A model generated the notes under the pieces. That model saw only the letters and a list, made by a program, of their open reading frames with translations, was not told the origin of the DNA and made no database searches. The translations under genes were made by a program, and so were the position numbers. DNA of 64,000 nucleotides from positions 241,467 to 305,466 of the forward strand of contig JAFDYT010000017.1 in NCBI GenBank assembly GCA_018266055.1, in the 5' to 3' direction. Origin of the DNA: Bacteroidota bacterium. GTDB taxonomy: Bacteria > Bacteroidota > Bacteroidia > Cytophagales > Cyclobacteriaceae. Shown here one piece after another: positions 53,126 to 61,627 of the stretch; the stretch's first letter is position 1; every line of letters begins with the position of its first letter.

Positions 53126-54445
53126 TTATTGCTCCTTAGACACAATTATTTTTTTATCGAAAGTAATCTGTGCGGTTCTGATTTTGAGAATATAGATACC
53201 ACCGGGAAGATCACCTACGTAGATTGTCTTCCTGGTTTCGCCAGTTTCAATCATTAACCTCATCGCTTCTTTCCCCATCATATTATGAATCAGAACCGGA
53301 GTTGGCCTCTTTGCAGGCTCCAACAATTCTATCGTAACAAATTTCTGAGCTGGGTTAGGGAACACATTAGTGCGTAACGAAACATCCTTAGCGCTATCAA
53401 TTTCAATAGGTGAGCCGAACTGGAACGAATTTCGGAAGTTACCTGCCACTCTACAAGTAACCTGACTGGGACTAAGCCACGTTGGGTCATAAGAATCAGG
53501 TGACGTAGACCCACCCAAAAATCCGTTACTACCAAAGCCTGACAAGTCCGAAAGAACCTGGCTGTTATACGAGTTCTTCATATCATAGTACGCAACCAAT
53601 CCGCTTTGAGGCGATAGGTTTAATCCAAGGTTACTCTGAATTTGCGCATCGGTGAGAGCAATGTTCCATATCCTAACTTCGCCAATCCATCCCGGGAACG
53701 GAGACAAATACGCGTCGTCCCATCCAATCCATAGTGGTCCGGGCGATCCGATATCCTTGCTACTTGTGTAATCACCGTAACTGACGAATGCGCCGTCCAC
53801 AAAGAACGATATTGTGCCTCCCACTCTTCGGGCTGCTACTTGATGACAATTCCCGTCAAATAAGTTTAGACTTCCGCTGGCTGGCTGAATATTTACAGTT
53901 CCTCCAAGTTGCACGTATGGGCTTCCACCAAAGAAACCAAAAATAAATCCGTCAGAATTATTTCCGTTGGCAATAGTCCGTTTCGACAGCATCGTTGAGC
54001 GGGGTTTACTTGCACTTAACTTAAAATAAACCTCAAAGGTAAACGAACCAGTACCCAGATTTAGGTGGCCACTTGCATCTGGAATGTTTACCCGATTGTC
54101 TGTTCCATTAAAACTTAACGCTTCGCTATAACATGGGTCTACATAAACAGACAATGATTTAAAGCTTGGGTAAGCATTAGTATAGTAAGTTAAATAGATG
54201 GTTGCCGTTGCCGGTGAGGATGACCAAAGAACCGTAATCGATGGGTCTCCCTGCGCAGTTGTTCCATAGGCCGTAATGGTTCCTCCGCCTGAAATAGACC
54301 ACTGATAATTTGATTCACCATATCCACGTTGAGCATAATAAACTACCGAAGATGAAATACAGACCGTTGAGGGGCCGACTATTGTTGCCGCAACTACACT
54401 TGCCGATGAAACCATCATGACAAAGAATAAGATAAAGTTTTTCAT
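53126..54445 (-). CDS. secreted LamG-domain protein with T9SS type A sorting domain
   Basis: 439 aa. Signal peptide to about residue 20, a first Ig/PKD-like beta domain (30-100, SNYQWSISGGGTI), then a concanavalin-like LamG/laminin G fold (110-300: ALSFNGTDNRVNIPDASGHL, FTFEVYFKLSA, WIGWDDAYLSPFPGWIGEVR). The last about 75 residues are the type IX sorting domain (VFPNPAQKFVTIEL, PVLIHNMMGKEAMRL, LPGGIYILKIRT). The protein should be carried to the surface and anchored or shed. LamG domains bind glycans or proteins. It is alone, with a long upstream gap. This and the 22253-25204 gene are the two T9SS cargos in the window. Confidence 0.9.
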   Translation of the reverse strand: MKNFILFFVMMVSSASVVAATIVGPSTVCISSSVVYYAQRGYGESNYQWSISGGGTITAYGTTAQGDPSITVLWSSSPATATIYLTYYTNAYPSFKSLSVYVDPCYSEALSFNGTDNRVNIPDASGHLNLGTGSFTFEVYFKLSASKPRSTMLSKRTIANGNNSDGFIFGFFGGSPYVQLGGTVNIQPASGSLNLFDGNCHQVAARRVGGTISFFVDGAFVSYGDYTSSKDIGSPGPLWIGWDDAYLSPFPGWIGEVRIWNIALTDAQIQSNLGLNLSPQSGLVAYYDMKNSYNSQVLSDLSGFGSNGFLGGSTSPDSYDPTWLSPSQVTCRVAGNFRNSFQFGSPIEIDSAKDVSLRTNVFPNPAQKFVTIELLEPAKRPTPVLIHNMMGKEAMRLMIETGETRKTIYVGDLPGGIYILKIRTAQITFDKKIIVSKEQ

Positions 54446-54933
54446 ATTTCGATTTTTAGTTATTTAAATACCGTACAGCAGAAGTGATTAAAGTAACTAT
54501 CGTTACTAAAATACACCATTCCTTTTACCAGCTGTCTGTCAATTGCCTAGATCCAATTGCCATCGATAATTAAAAGTTCGAAATCTGCATAAAAAACGAT
54601 TTTTTGTTTACACCATCTAGGGAATTCCTTATGAAAAATCAGGCATTCCTTAGTTCTGTCAATTCGCTTTTTGGCTAATTCGCTACCGTTACTTCAGTTT
54701 TTACAGTTAGGCATTTGAAATTTTGAATTGCGCTTTTGACTGAAGGTGACGCTACAAAAAAAACAGGGAAAGTGGAGATAAAGTGTCCACTAGTTATAAA
54801 ACTATTGCCCTTTAAAAGCGAAATATTTAAAATCCTCCAACGGCACCTCTTACTATTATCTTTTTGTTAAGGCTCCTTAATTGTCCACGTTTTATGGTAT
54901 CTTTCCTTATCAATAAAACAAAACAAAAGCACC
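54446..54933. other. 488-bp gap without a gene
   Basis: Between the LamG gene and YegP gene (divergent). The stretch is AT-rich with runs of T and A; a -7-like TATCTTTC at 54898-54905 may serve YegP. No frame longer than about 35 codons with coding character was seen, and no RNA was recognised. Confidence 0.5.
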
Positions 54934-55257
54934 ATGGGGAAATTTGTAATCAGTACCCGTAGTAACGGGGAGTTTCAATTCAATCTTAAGGCCGACAATG
55001 GCGAGGTTATTCTCACTAGCGAAGGATACACCACACGTGCAGCGTGCGACAACGGCATTGAATCTGTGCGCAAGAATGCCACCGACGATGCTCGCTACGA
55101 CCGCAAACGCTCGACCAACCAAAAACATTATTTCAACCTCAAAGCCACCAACGGTCAGGTGATTGGCACCAGCGAAATGTATGAAAGCTCAAGTGCCATG
55201 GAAACAGGCATTGCGTCAGTAAAGAAGAATGCTCCGGGGGCTACGGTGAGTAACTAA
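54934..55257 (+). CDS. YegP family protein (DUF1508)
   Basis: 107 aa made of two tandem copies of the DUF1508 unit: first FVISTRSNGEFQFNLKADNG, then HYFNLKATNGQVIGTSEMYE. Each has the KA(D/T)NG turn and ends with SVRKNA or SVKKNA. Two such units are the normal YegP length. It is soluble and cytoplasmic, with unknown function. Only about 80 bp separate its stop from the terminator at 55340. It is convergent with the membrane gene at 55359. Confidence 0.93.
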   Translation: MGKFVISTRSNGEFQFNLKADNGEVILTSEGYTTRAACDNGIESVRKNATDDARYDRKRSTNQKHYFNLKATNGQVIGTSEMYESSSAMETGIASVKKNAPGATVSN

Positions 55258-55339
55258 GTTTATTCTTTACGGTGGAGAACCCCACCCATTAGCACTAATG
55301 ATGATGGCATTGCCATGACAAAGTGCATTGCATCATCGG

Positions 55340-55371
55340 GCAATAGTGCAGTACTACACTATTGCTTTTTT
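55340..55371 (+). terminator. terminator after the yegP gene, overlapping a stop codon
   Basis: GCAATAGTG/CACTATTGC is a perfect 9-bp stem with an 8-nt loop, followed by six T. The stop of the opposing gene (55359-55361) lies in the right arm, so it may act in both directions. Confidence 0.75.
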
Positions 55372-55706
55372 AGTTGTTTCCAGATTGAATATGCACTCCC
55401 AACAAGGATAGTACTGATTGGAAAAAGCATACAGAAGTTAGCTAGCCCAACGAAAAAATCGAATTTACTATCCCACTCCGGTTGTCCATAAATAAGGTCT
55501 GTTGGCTTTGCTATTTGAAAGACTGAAACGGCTATAAATACGCCGACTAGCGCACCATAAAAACAGTGCAAAAGCAGAGCCGTAAACTTTACGTGTTTCT
55601 TGAAGACTAGATTGATGAGAATGGTGATGGTTCCGGAATAAACAAAGATTCCAAGCATATAAACAACCAACATCATGGTTATAATCTCTACAGTTGCTTC
55701 TGTCAT
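55359..55706 (-). CDS. small membrane protein (115 aa)
   Basis: Starting at the ATG 55706 (a TTG precedes it). Four hydrophobic helices: IITMMLVVYMLGIFVY, TITILINLVFKKHVKF, FYGALVGVFIAVSVFQIA, FFVGLANFCMLFPISTILVG. No known family. It is probably co-transcribed with the upstream 139-aa membrane gene (starts 56234), with a gap of about 108 bp. AT-rich relative to the core genes. Confidence 0.6.
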   Translation of the reverse strand: MTEATVEIITMMLVVYMLGIFVYSGTITILINLVFKKHVKFTALLLHCFYGALVGVFIAVSVFQIAKPTDLIYGQPEWDSKFDFFVGLANFCMLFPISTILVGSAYSIWKQLKKQ

Positions 55707-55814
55707 CAAGTTTATTCCAGGTTTGATATTTATTTCTAATTAATCAAAGCGCATCTTTGATATCTCGCTTTTTCTAGATTTCCGCCATAAGAAGTCTGAT
55801 CAGTCACCGCCAAA

Positions 55815-56234
55815 CTATTTTAATTTCTCTTCTAACACTAACTTTAATTCTTGAAGATCAACATTTCTCATAAGTTGCCCATGAATGGAGTAAGTCTGTC
55901 GTCCATCTGAAAGTTTTATTACTTTGTCCCATGTGTTCGTTGCCCCAATTAATTTAATTTCATTCAAATTCAAAATTGTTCTTCTTGACCAGTATCCAGG
56001 AATTTCAATTTGGTGATCAGAAATTTTTAAATAACCTAAGCCAAGCTGCCGGGCAAATAGAACTAAGAAAACGATAGTCAACATCAAGGTACCTACACCA
56101 AAAACACTGAGTAGGAATGAAAAACCAATTTCCCCAAGTCCGAATAAAGGAAGCAGATAGAATGAAGCAACAATTCCGGCTAGCCCTAAAATCAATAAAG
56201 CATATTGAGGTCTATATTTGAATTTCTTTGACAT
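55815..56234 (-). CDS. membrane protein with C-terminal PH-like domain (139 aa)
   Basis: ATG at 56234 (a TTG is three codons upstream). Two membrane helices (about 12-62, YALLILGLAGIVASFYLLPL and LLSVFGVGTLMLTIVFLVLF) are followed by a soluble part YLKISDHQIEIPGYWSRRTI, then LNEIKLIGATNTWDKVIKL. This resembles the bacterial PH-like (bPH) domain found at membranes, which would be cytosolic. Family call by shape only. AT-rich. Partner of the 115-aa membrane protein downstream. Confidence 0.6.
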   Translation of the reverse strand: MSKKFKYRPQYALLILGLAGIVASFYLLPLFGLGEIGFSFLLSVFGVGTLMLTIVFLVLFARQLGLGYLKISDHQIEIPGYWSRRTILNLNEIKLIGATNTWDKVIKLSDGRQTYSIHGQLMRNVDLQELKLVLEEKLK

Positions 56235-56387
56235 AGTACTCAACTGTATTTGTAAAATCAGTTCTCCGCAGCGTTTCCTCTTTCAGGCACTCTGCGCTTT
56301 GTGATCACAAATTACCACATTAATTCAAGATGGTTCGCTTGTCAACGAATGTTGCCCGAAGCGGGTGGCACCGCGGAGAAATGGAGG

Positions 56388-57206
56388 CTACTTCTTTACA
56401 ATTTCAACTCTCCTGTTTTTGAACCTGCCCTCTTCAGTCGAGTTATCTGCAATTGGCTTAGTCTGTCCATATCCTTTTGTTGAAAGTCGCGATGGGTCAA
56501 TCCCCTTATTCACCACGGCGGTAAAGACTGATTTCGCACGATTTTCTGATAACGTCTGATTGGCTGACGGTGTCCCTACATTATCGGTGTGCCCTTCGAT
56601 GCTAATGGATATGTTTTCGTTTTTTGAAAGCATCTCAGCAATTTGAGTAATGATCGCCTCTGATTCAGGTTTTATATCAGATTTGTTAGTCTGAAAATTT
56701 ATGTACAGCGCAATGTGCCCGTCTTTATTAAGTGCATCCAACAGATCAGACGCTGAAATGTCTTGTTTCATCTCTTCAATTTCAATTATAGTCAGGGAAT
56801 ACCATTCTGCCGTTTCACCCGGAGCTTCAATGCCTAACCAAACCGTCTTTTCCCCCACTTTAAAATATAAGGTTCCATACTGCGACGCCTGATACACTTT
56901 TTTCACATGGTATTTTGAAAGTGCGTTTTCATAATTCTTGAATACCTGATAAAACGACGGATTCGGCTTGCCACTCTCTGTATTGAAGTTGTACATAATT
57001 ACCGTTTTGTATCCTTCCTTCGTCTTTGACTCCCCGTTTTCCATGACTAAATCGCTTACCCCATAATTACTACTGCACTCCCCTATCGTATAATTTGGCA
57101 TCCGGTTAAACAATGAATGGTCTTTGCATCCGGCCGCGTCGTCCTGACTAATTGCTAACTGGCAAAACGAAAATACCAGTAAGAGTGTGAATAAGATCTT
57201 TTTCAT
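56388..57206 (-). CDS. OmpA-family outer-membrane protein
   Basis: 272 aa from the ATG at 57206 (MKKILFTLLLVFSFCQLAIS); a 13-residue upstream extension is not a signal. The N-terminal domain (about 25-150, GYKTVIMYNFNTESGKPNPS) is unlike a barrel and may be a periplasmic folded domain. The C-terminal OmpA-like domain shows NFQTNKSDIKPESEAIITQI, ISIEGHTDNVGTPSANQTLS, and RLSTKGYGQTKPIADN with a final NRRVEIV: the peptidoglycan-binding fold. It tethers something to the wall. Alone on this strand. Confidence 0.9.
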   Translation of the reverse strand: MKKILFTLLLVFSFCQLAISQDDAAGCKDHSLFNRMPNYTIGECSSNYGVSDLVMENGESKTKEGYKTVIMYNFNTESGKPNPSFYQVFKNYENALSKYHVKKVYQASQYGTLYFKVGEKTVWLGIEAPGETAEWYSLTIIEIEEMKQDISASDLLDALNKDGHIALYINFQTNKSDIKPESEAIITQIAEMLSKNENISISIEGHTDNVGTPSANQTLSENRAKSVFTAVVNKGIDPSRLSTKGYGQTKPIADNSTEEGRFKNRRVEIVKK

Positions 57207-57473
57207 AATTGTAAGCATTTCAAAGATTGTTACTTTTAGTTTCAACAGTATTTACCGTTAGCCCCTCCACTCCCCGTGATACTTCAAAATCGCAAAGAAT
57301 AGTTGTGCGTAACATCCGGCAATAGGCCCTCTGTTGCTTCTACTAAAATACTTTTTTGTCCTTTATTATCCAAAGAGGATGAGCATTCAGCTGCCTGATC
57401 AATCGGCAGTTTGGAATTAGAAAACGTCACTTAGCCTGTAAAAAAGCAATACGTTGCCCTTGCTGTCTGCAAT

Positions 57474-58103
57474 TTATTTAGGATACTTAGGGTGCTTCTT
57501 TACTTCCCGTATTTGTCCGAGATGCCGAAAGCAATGTTGGAAGAACATCATATAGCGCTGATGGATGTTGGGACCAAAACAGATATAGTGTATTCTGATA
57601 TTATCCCTGGTGCTTTTCAAATAATCAATTGACTCATTGGTCAGGGTTGTGTACCAGATAATGTTATTCTTGCCATCGTTGTTTCCCAGAGGAACACCAT
57701 ACGTGAAAGGTTTTGTAAACTCAGTGGTCAGGTTCTTTTCCAATCGTTTAGGGTCTTTGTCTATAAAAAGACTATCCGGAAGGTAATGTGTGAACTCTGC
57801 CAGCGGACCCATTCGCAGGGCTGAGGATACATCATTCATCGTAATTATTTCCCACAAGCAGAGGTGCTCTACAATCTGATTGATACTCCAGCGGTCGGGG
57901 CTCTCTTTAAAATTCCATTGTTCTTTCGTTAGGTTCTTTGTCTCGGCAAGGATTTCTTCTTTCGAGCGAATGAGATTTTCGACTAAATATTTCCTGTCGG
58001 CTTCGGTCCATACGGGTGCTTTTGAAGGTTCCTCCGGCTTTGTTTGTGCTTTGCCAAGACTAAAGAGCCCGAAAACAAGAGTAATCGCCAGGATCAATTT
58101 CAT
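57474..58103 (-). CDS. exported DinB-like protein
   Basis: 209 aa. A signal peptide (MKLILAITLVFGLFSLGKAQ) precedes a DinB/YfiT-type four-helix domain. Metal-ligand His residues appear in IVEHLCLW (His near 89) and HCFRHLGQI (two His near 195). DinB-fold proteins include metal-dependent thiol transferases and others; an exported version is less common but known in Bacteroidota. The stop at 57474 is 268 bp from the OmpA start. Immediately upstream of its start the repeat cluster (58141 on) begins. Confidence 0.85.
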   Translation of the reverse strand: MKLILAITLVFGLFSLGKAQTKPEEPSKAPVWTEADRKYLVENLIRSKEEILAETKNLTKEQWNFKESPDRWSINQIVEHLCLWEIITMNDVSSALRMGPLAEFTHYLPDSLFIDKDPKRLEKNLTTEFTKPFTYGVPLGNNDGKNNIIWYTTLTNESIDYLKSTRDNIRIHYICFGPNIHQRYMMFFQHCFRHLGQIREVKKHPKYPK

Positions 58104-58140
58104 AAAGGGGTTTATTTATGAAGCTGTCAACGGGTATTCT

Positions 58141-58284
58141 GTTTTTAGGTTGTGATCGCCCCGACACTGAGAATCAGTGAGGATTGTTGGTCGGGAGACC
58201 AACAGTAACAGGGTTTTTAGGTTGTGATCGCCCTGACACTGAGAATCGGTAGGGATTGTTGGTCGGGAGACCAACAATAACAGG
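58141..58284. repeat. two tandem copies of a 72-bp element carrying a hairpin
   Basis: Copies 58141-58212 and 58213-58284 differ at only a few positions. Each holds TGTTGGTC-ggga-GACCAACA, an 8-bp perfect stem (58185-58204 and 58257-58276). The unit begins GTTTTTAGGTTGTGATCGCC. Two further copies of the hairpin alone follow at 58305-58323 and 58527-58545. Confidence 0.85.
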
Positions 58285-58333
58285 GGATACCAACAATAAC
58301 AGGGGTTGGTCGGGAGACCAACAGTAACAGGGT

Positions 58334-58457
58334 TGGCGCGCGTTTGTAACGCGTGCCCATATTTCAGTTCAATAACTTATATTTCAAGATAAGACAACAA
58401 TAACACCGGCACAAGTCACGCTCATGCTCGCGCACAGGCCTAAGACTTGCGCCAGTT
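58334..58457. repeat. direct repeat, left copy, flanking the NACHT gene
   Basis: It starts TGGCGCGCGTTTGTAACGCG and ends GACTTGCGCCAGTT. Two hairpins are visible: GGCGCGCGTT/AACGCGTGCC, and GGCACAAGTC/GACTTGCGCC (each with one wobble). The right copy at 61490-61614 has the same order and orientation, with about four fifths of the bases matching by eye. Confidence 0.85.
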
Positions 58458-58470
58458 GGGGGTGGTAACA

Positions 58471-58545
58471 AAGGCACAAGTCACGTACTTGCTTAACACT
58501 TGCGCTAGCTCGATTTGTTTTAAGATTGTTGGTCGGAGACCAACA
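58471..58545. repeat. partial extra copies of the repeat modules
   Basis: AAGGCACAAGTCACG (from 58471) with ACTTGCGC nearby repeats the second hairpin module of the 58334-58457 element, and TGTTGGTCGGAGACCAACA (58527-58545) repeats the hairpin of the 72-bp element. They end 26 bp before the NACHT stop. Confidence 0.7.
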
Positions 58546-58570
58546 ATAACAGAGGGAACGGAATGGTTCA

Positions 58571-61411
58571 TTAGTCTCCCGCTGTCAGATATTTATCAAT
58601 AGCTTGCTGAAGAGCTTTATCAAAGTTCTTCTCTCTAGTAAGCCTTATAAGAGACTCTTGCTTGTCCTTGTTTGTGCATAATTCGATCAACTTAGGAATA
58701 CTATTCTTGTAGCGTGTTGCATTTTTTAACATCACACAAAGAACAATTAAGGACACGTATTCATCAGATGCATTATTGTAGCAAATAGCCAATTGCTCAA
58801 GTCTTTCAGGGTTTAAAAAGTTGAATCTCTTTTTATTCATTAGATAACTAAGTAACCGATTCTTTGCCAATCCGATTTTACTCAACTCTTCAAGATTCTC
58901 TGCCGCCTTTTCGATATTTTTTTCTAATAGCTGTTGACCCAGATAAGTCTCAATCAGGGGTTTTACAAGGAGTCCACCAAAGGTTGAGTGGAATTCCTTG
59001 AATATATCTTCAACTCCAAACACTTCTATGAATTCGACTAAGAACTCAAGATAGCTCTCATGCCAATTTAGCTCGTCACTGAATTTATTTAGCTGAAATA
59101 AAAACTGATCCTCTCTGAGAATACTCTTGAATTTAGTGTTATCATTTAGGTAAAACCTTATTGGCTCATCTGCGCGCCTTCCACCAAACATTAGCTCAAA
59201 ATGAAAAGTATAAATAAGTCTGTCATACGTCCCCTCTGTCTCAATTTTCATTAATTGATTTTTTATGAGAGTACGAAATGTTGAATTGTCTGCGTAGTTT
59301 TTTTCTAACTGAAAGTAAATATTCGATGGCCCATCCTGTGAAGGGCTTGTGTTCCGTTGAGGGTTTAAATCAAAGAGGTATTTAATTGAATTATAAAATA
59401 CTTTACTAGCCTGCTCAGTACTTACGTTTTTTAAAGTTGGAAGCACACTAAGTAAAAATAGAAGGGAACTTAGATTAGATTTAATCTGACTGTCTATTAT
59501 TCCGTCAATTATTTCTGAATCAGGCTGGTCTTTGTCAATCATGTTAAACAAAAGCTCGAGTACGATGAACCAGAATGGATTACTTATGTAAGTGCCGATT
59601 ATTTGATCCCTTTCTGCTGGTTTATGTTTCTTTTCAATATTTGAATAAATCCAATATGCAGTGTAATATTCCAAGAATGTTTTGTGAGTAAAATTATTAT
59701 CGAAATATATAGATCGCTTCTGCGCATAAGTCATGAAACTTTCTGCTAATTCCTCGGCATCATTGTCATCGGTTATACTCAGTTTATTTTTTATTGTTTT
59801 ACAGACTGTATTTTTTGCCTTTTCATAGCTTAGCTGAATATTCTCACCGCTTAGCTGTTCATATTGCCAGTAAGCTAAATCAGAAAATATTTTCTCCTTC
59901 TCCTTGTAGATATTTGGATTCAAATCAATTTGGAGATCTTTCTCAGCATCCCATTTATCAACGAGTGTTTTAGTACAGCTTTGATATATTTCAAGTTTGG
60001 ATTCTGGTATTTTAAGAATGTTGCGATAGATTATAACGATAAGAGATAGAAGGAGAGGGTTTCTTATCAACTCTTCATCAATTTCCTCTTTAAGTTCAAG
60101 AAATTTTTCTACCTCTTTAGTCCTAATTTCTGTGTCTGCTTCCTCCTTATTGTACCATTTCCTAACATATTCTTCAATTTGCTCCGTATTAAAATTTTGA
60201 ATCCGAAGTTCAGTGAATTTATTTTCATCTAAGCTAGCCTCGTCATATCCGATTATTCTTGAAGATGTAAGTGATCTCGCCATAGGATATACAACGTGAA
60301 AGTTTTCAATGTCATTCTTTATTTCAATTTTGTCATTGATCTTAAATACTTCATCAAGACCATCGAAGAAGACCAACACCTTATAATTGGAAAATATTTC
60401 GTTTAGGATTGAATCTGTGATATTTAGTATACCGTATTCAACCTCAAGAGTATTTACAATGTATCTAATAATATTGCATTGATTTTTCTTTTTGAATGCA
60501 AGATATTTTCTCAACTCTATCCTAAAGGGTAGGTAATTTGTTATTGATCTGTCCTCAAACTCGGATATTTTTTCGTTGAGGATATCACATATTAGAGATT
60601 TAATTAGCACGGATTTTCCGGAGCCTGGATTTCCGAGAACAACTGGATTCACACCATTACTTAAGAGGTTGCTGTATGGAATATCTTCATCTTCAAATTC
60701 ATCAAAGCCGTCATTAGTGTTTTCTGTAGAATTATCTTTCTTTTTGTGTACAGAGAAAAGGGGTTTAACAAAAATGTCTTGAAGATTCTTACGTTTTCTT
60801 TTTATGGAGATATCTACACCGAGGCCAATAAAATTAACTTGTGAGAGTACATTAAGAGCGCTTTGCTTGTACTTAACTTTAAAGTCATCGTAAGAAAATT
60901 CTCTAGTCAACCGCTCTTCAATTGCTTTCAGGATTTTTTGAAGCTCTAAAAGAGAGAGATTCGAATTTTGAGCGATTAGTTCGAGGTTAGTATTTATGCC
61001 TTGTAAGACAATATATGCCTGATTGTTTTGAAGAATCGGACCTATTTTCTCATCGAGAAGCAATTCTCTCTTTAAGCATGAGATGAAGTCGACAATGAAA
61101 GTATCTGGTAGCGCGCTATGTTCAAATCGGGTTCTGGCGATTTGAGTGTTAATTTTTGAATCGTGGAAAAGGAGCTTTACCAGTTCTCCAAAGACGACTT
61201 CATGCTTAAAAAAATAATCAGCGTATGTCGCAATGGCCCTAGGGTATTTTGTTTGCATACGGATTGATGTTCGATCAACAGCATCATAGAATCTCTTATT
61301 GAGTGTGTCAGGCGTTGCCGCAGCCGAATCAAATAGATGATCAAATCCCTTGTCGGCAAGTTTAGTTGCAATCCAAGTTCCAAACGAGATTAAAGCCGCT
61401 GTTACTAGCAT
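58571..61411 (-). CDS. NACHT-domain NTPase (bacterial NLR-like), candidate defence protein
   Basis: 946 aa. The N-terminal about 240 residues are an effector-like region of unknown fold with an initial hydrophobic stretch (MLVTAALISFGTWIATKL). The NACHT core follows: Walker A GNPGSGKS (260-267), Walker B VFFDGLDE (347-354), the TSSRIIGYD sensor-type motif (382-390), RNPLLLSLIVIIYRN (450-464) and the C-terminal FTHKTFLEYYTA (574-585), which is the FxHxTFxEYxxA motif common to bacterial NACHT proteins. The last about 350 residues form a helical sensor-like part without clear repeats. Codons are AT-rich compared with core genes. It is flanked by direct repeats, stands alone, and no CRISPR, nuclease or toxin gene adjoins. 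Anti-phage function is inferred from the class only. Confidence 0.85.
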   Translation of the reverse strand: MLVTAALISFGTWIATKLADKGFDHLFDSAAATPDTLNKRFYDAVDRTSIRMQTKYPRAIATYADYFFKHEVVFGELVKLLFHDSKINTQIARTRFEHSALPDTFIVDFISCLKRELLLDEKIGPILQNNQAYIVLQGINTNLELIAQNSNLSLLELQKILKAIEERLTREFSYDDFKVKYKQSALNVLSQVNFIGLGVDISIKRKRKNLQDIFVKPLFSVHKKKDNSTENTNDGFDEFEDEDIPYSNLLSNGVNPVVLGNPGSGKSVLIKSLICDILNEKISEFEDRSITNYLPFRIELRKYLAFKKKNQCNIIRYIVNTLEVEYGILNITDSILNEIFSNYKVLVFFDGLDEVFKINDKIEIKNDIENFHVVYPMARSLTSSRIIGYDEASLDENKFTELRIQNFNTEQIEEYVRKWYNKEEADTEIRTKEVEKFLELKEEIDEELIRNPLLLSLIVIIYRNILKIPESKLEIYQSCTKTLVDKWDAEKDLQIDLNPNIYKEKEKIFSDLAYWQYEQLSGENIQLSYEKAKNTVCKTIKNKLSITDDNDAEELAESFMTYAQKRSIYFDNNFTHKTFLEYYTAYWIYSNIEKKHKPAERDQIIGTYISNPFWFIVLELLFNMIDKDQPDSEIIDGIIDSQIKSNLSSLLFLLSVLPTLKNVSTEQASKVFYNSIKYLFDLNPQRNTSPSQDGPSNIYFQLEKNYADNSTFRTLIKNQLMKIETEGTYDRLIYTFHFELMFGGRRADEPIRFYLNDNTKFKSILREDQFLFQLNKFSDELNWHESYLEFLVEFIEVFGVEDIFKEFHSTFGGLLVKPLIETYLGQQLLEKNIEKAAENLEELSKIGLAKNRLLSYLMNKKRFNFLNPERLEQLAICYNNASDEYVSLIVLCVMLKNATRYKNSIPKLIELCTNKDKQESLIRLTREKNFDKALQQAIDKYLTAGD

Positions 61412-61489
61412 AGTTTTTCAAGTTGATAGTTGAACTTCTAATTTAAGAACTTATCACCACATCCCGAGTGCGATAGATCGGCCCCTAGC

Positions 61490-61614
61490 TGGCGCGCATT
61501 TGTAACGCGTGTCCATACTACATTTAAATAACCTTCTATTTCAAGATAATACCAACAATAACAGCGGCACAAGTCACGCTCATTCCCGCGCAATGCCTAA
61601 ACCTTGCGTCAGTT
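61490..61614. repeat. direct repeat, right copy, flanking the NACHT gene
   Basis: It starts TGGCGCGCATTTGTAACGCG; the core TTTCAAGATAA and GCGGCACAAGTCACGCTCAT are shared with the left copy. It lies 79 bp upstream of the NACHT ATG. The two copies are in direct orientation about 3.16 kb apart, and together enclose exactly one gene. Confidence 0.85.
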
Positions 61615-61627
61615 TAGGCAAACTATG

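Noticed and set aside
58141-58545. CRISPR array
   Set aside because: The hairpin repeats are few, unevenly spaced, with no spacer-like unique sequence of constant length and no cas genes.
61412-61489. A specific promoter for the NACHT gene
   Set aside because: No TAnnTTTG match in the 79 bp between the right repeat and the ATG; left unannotated.
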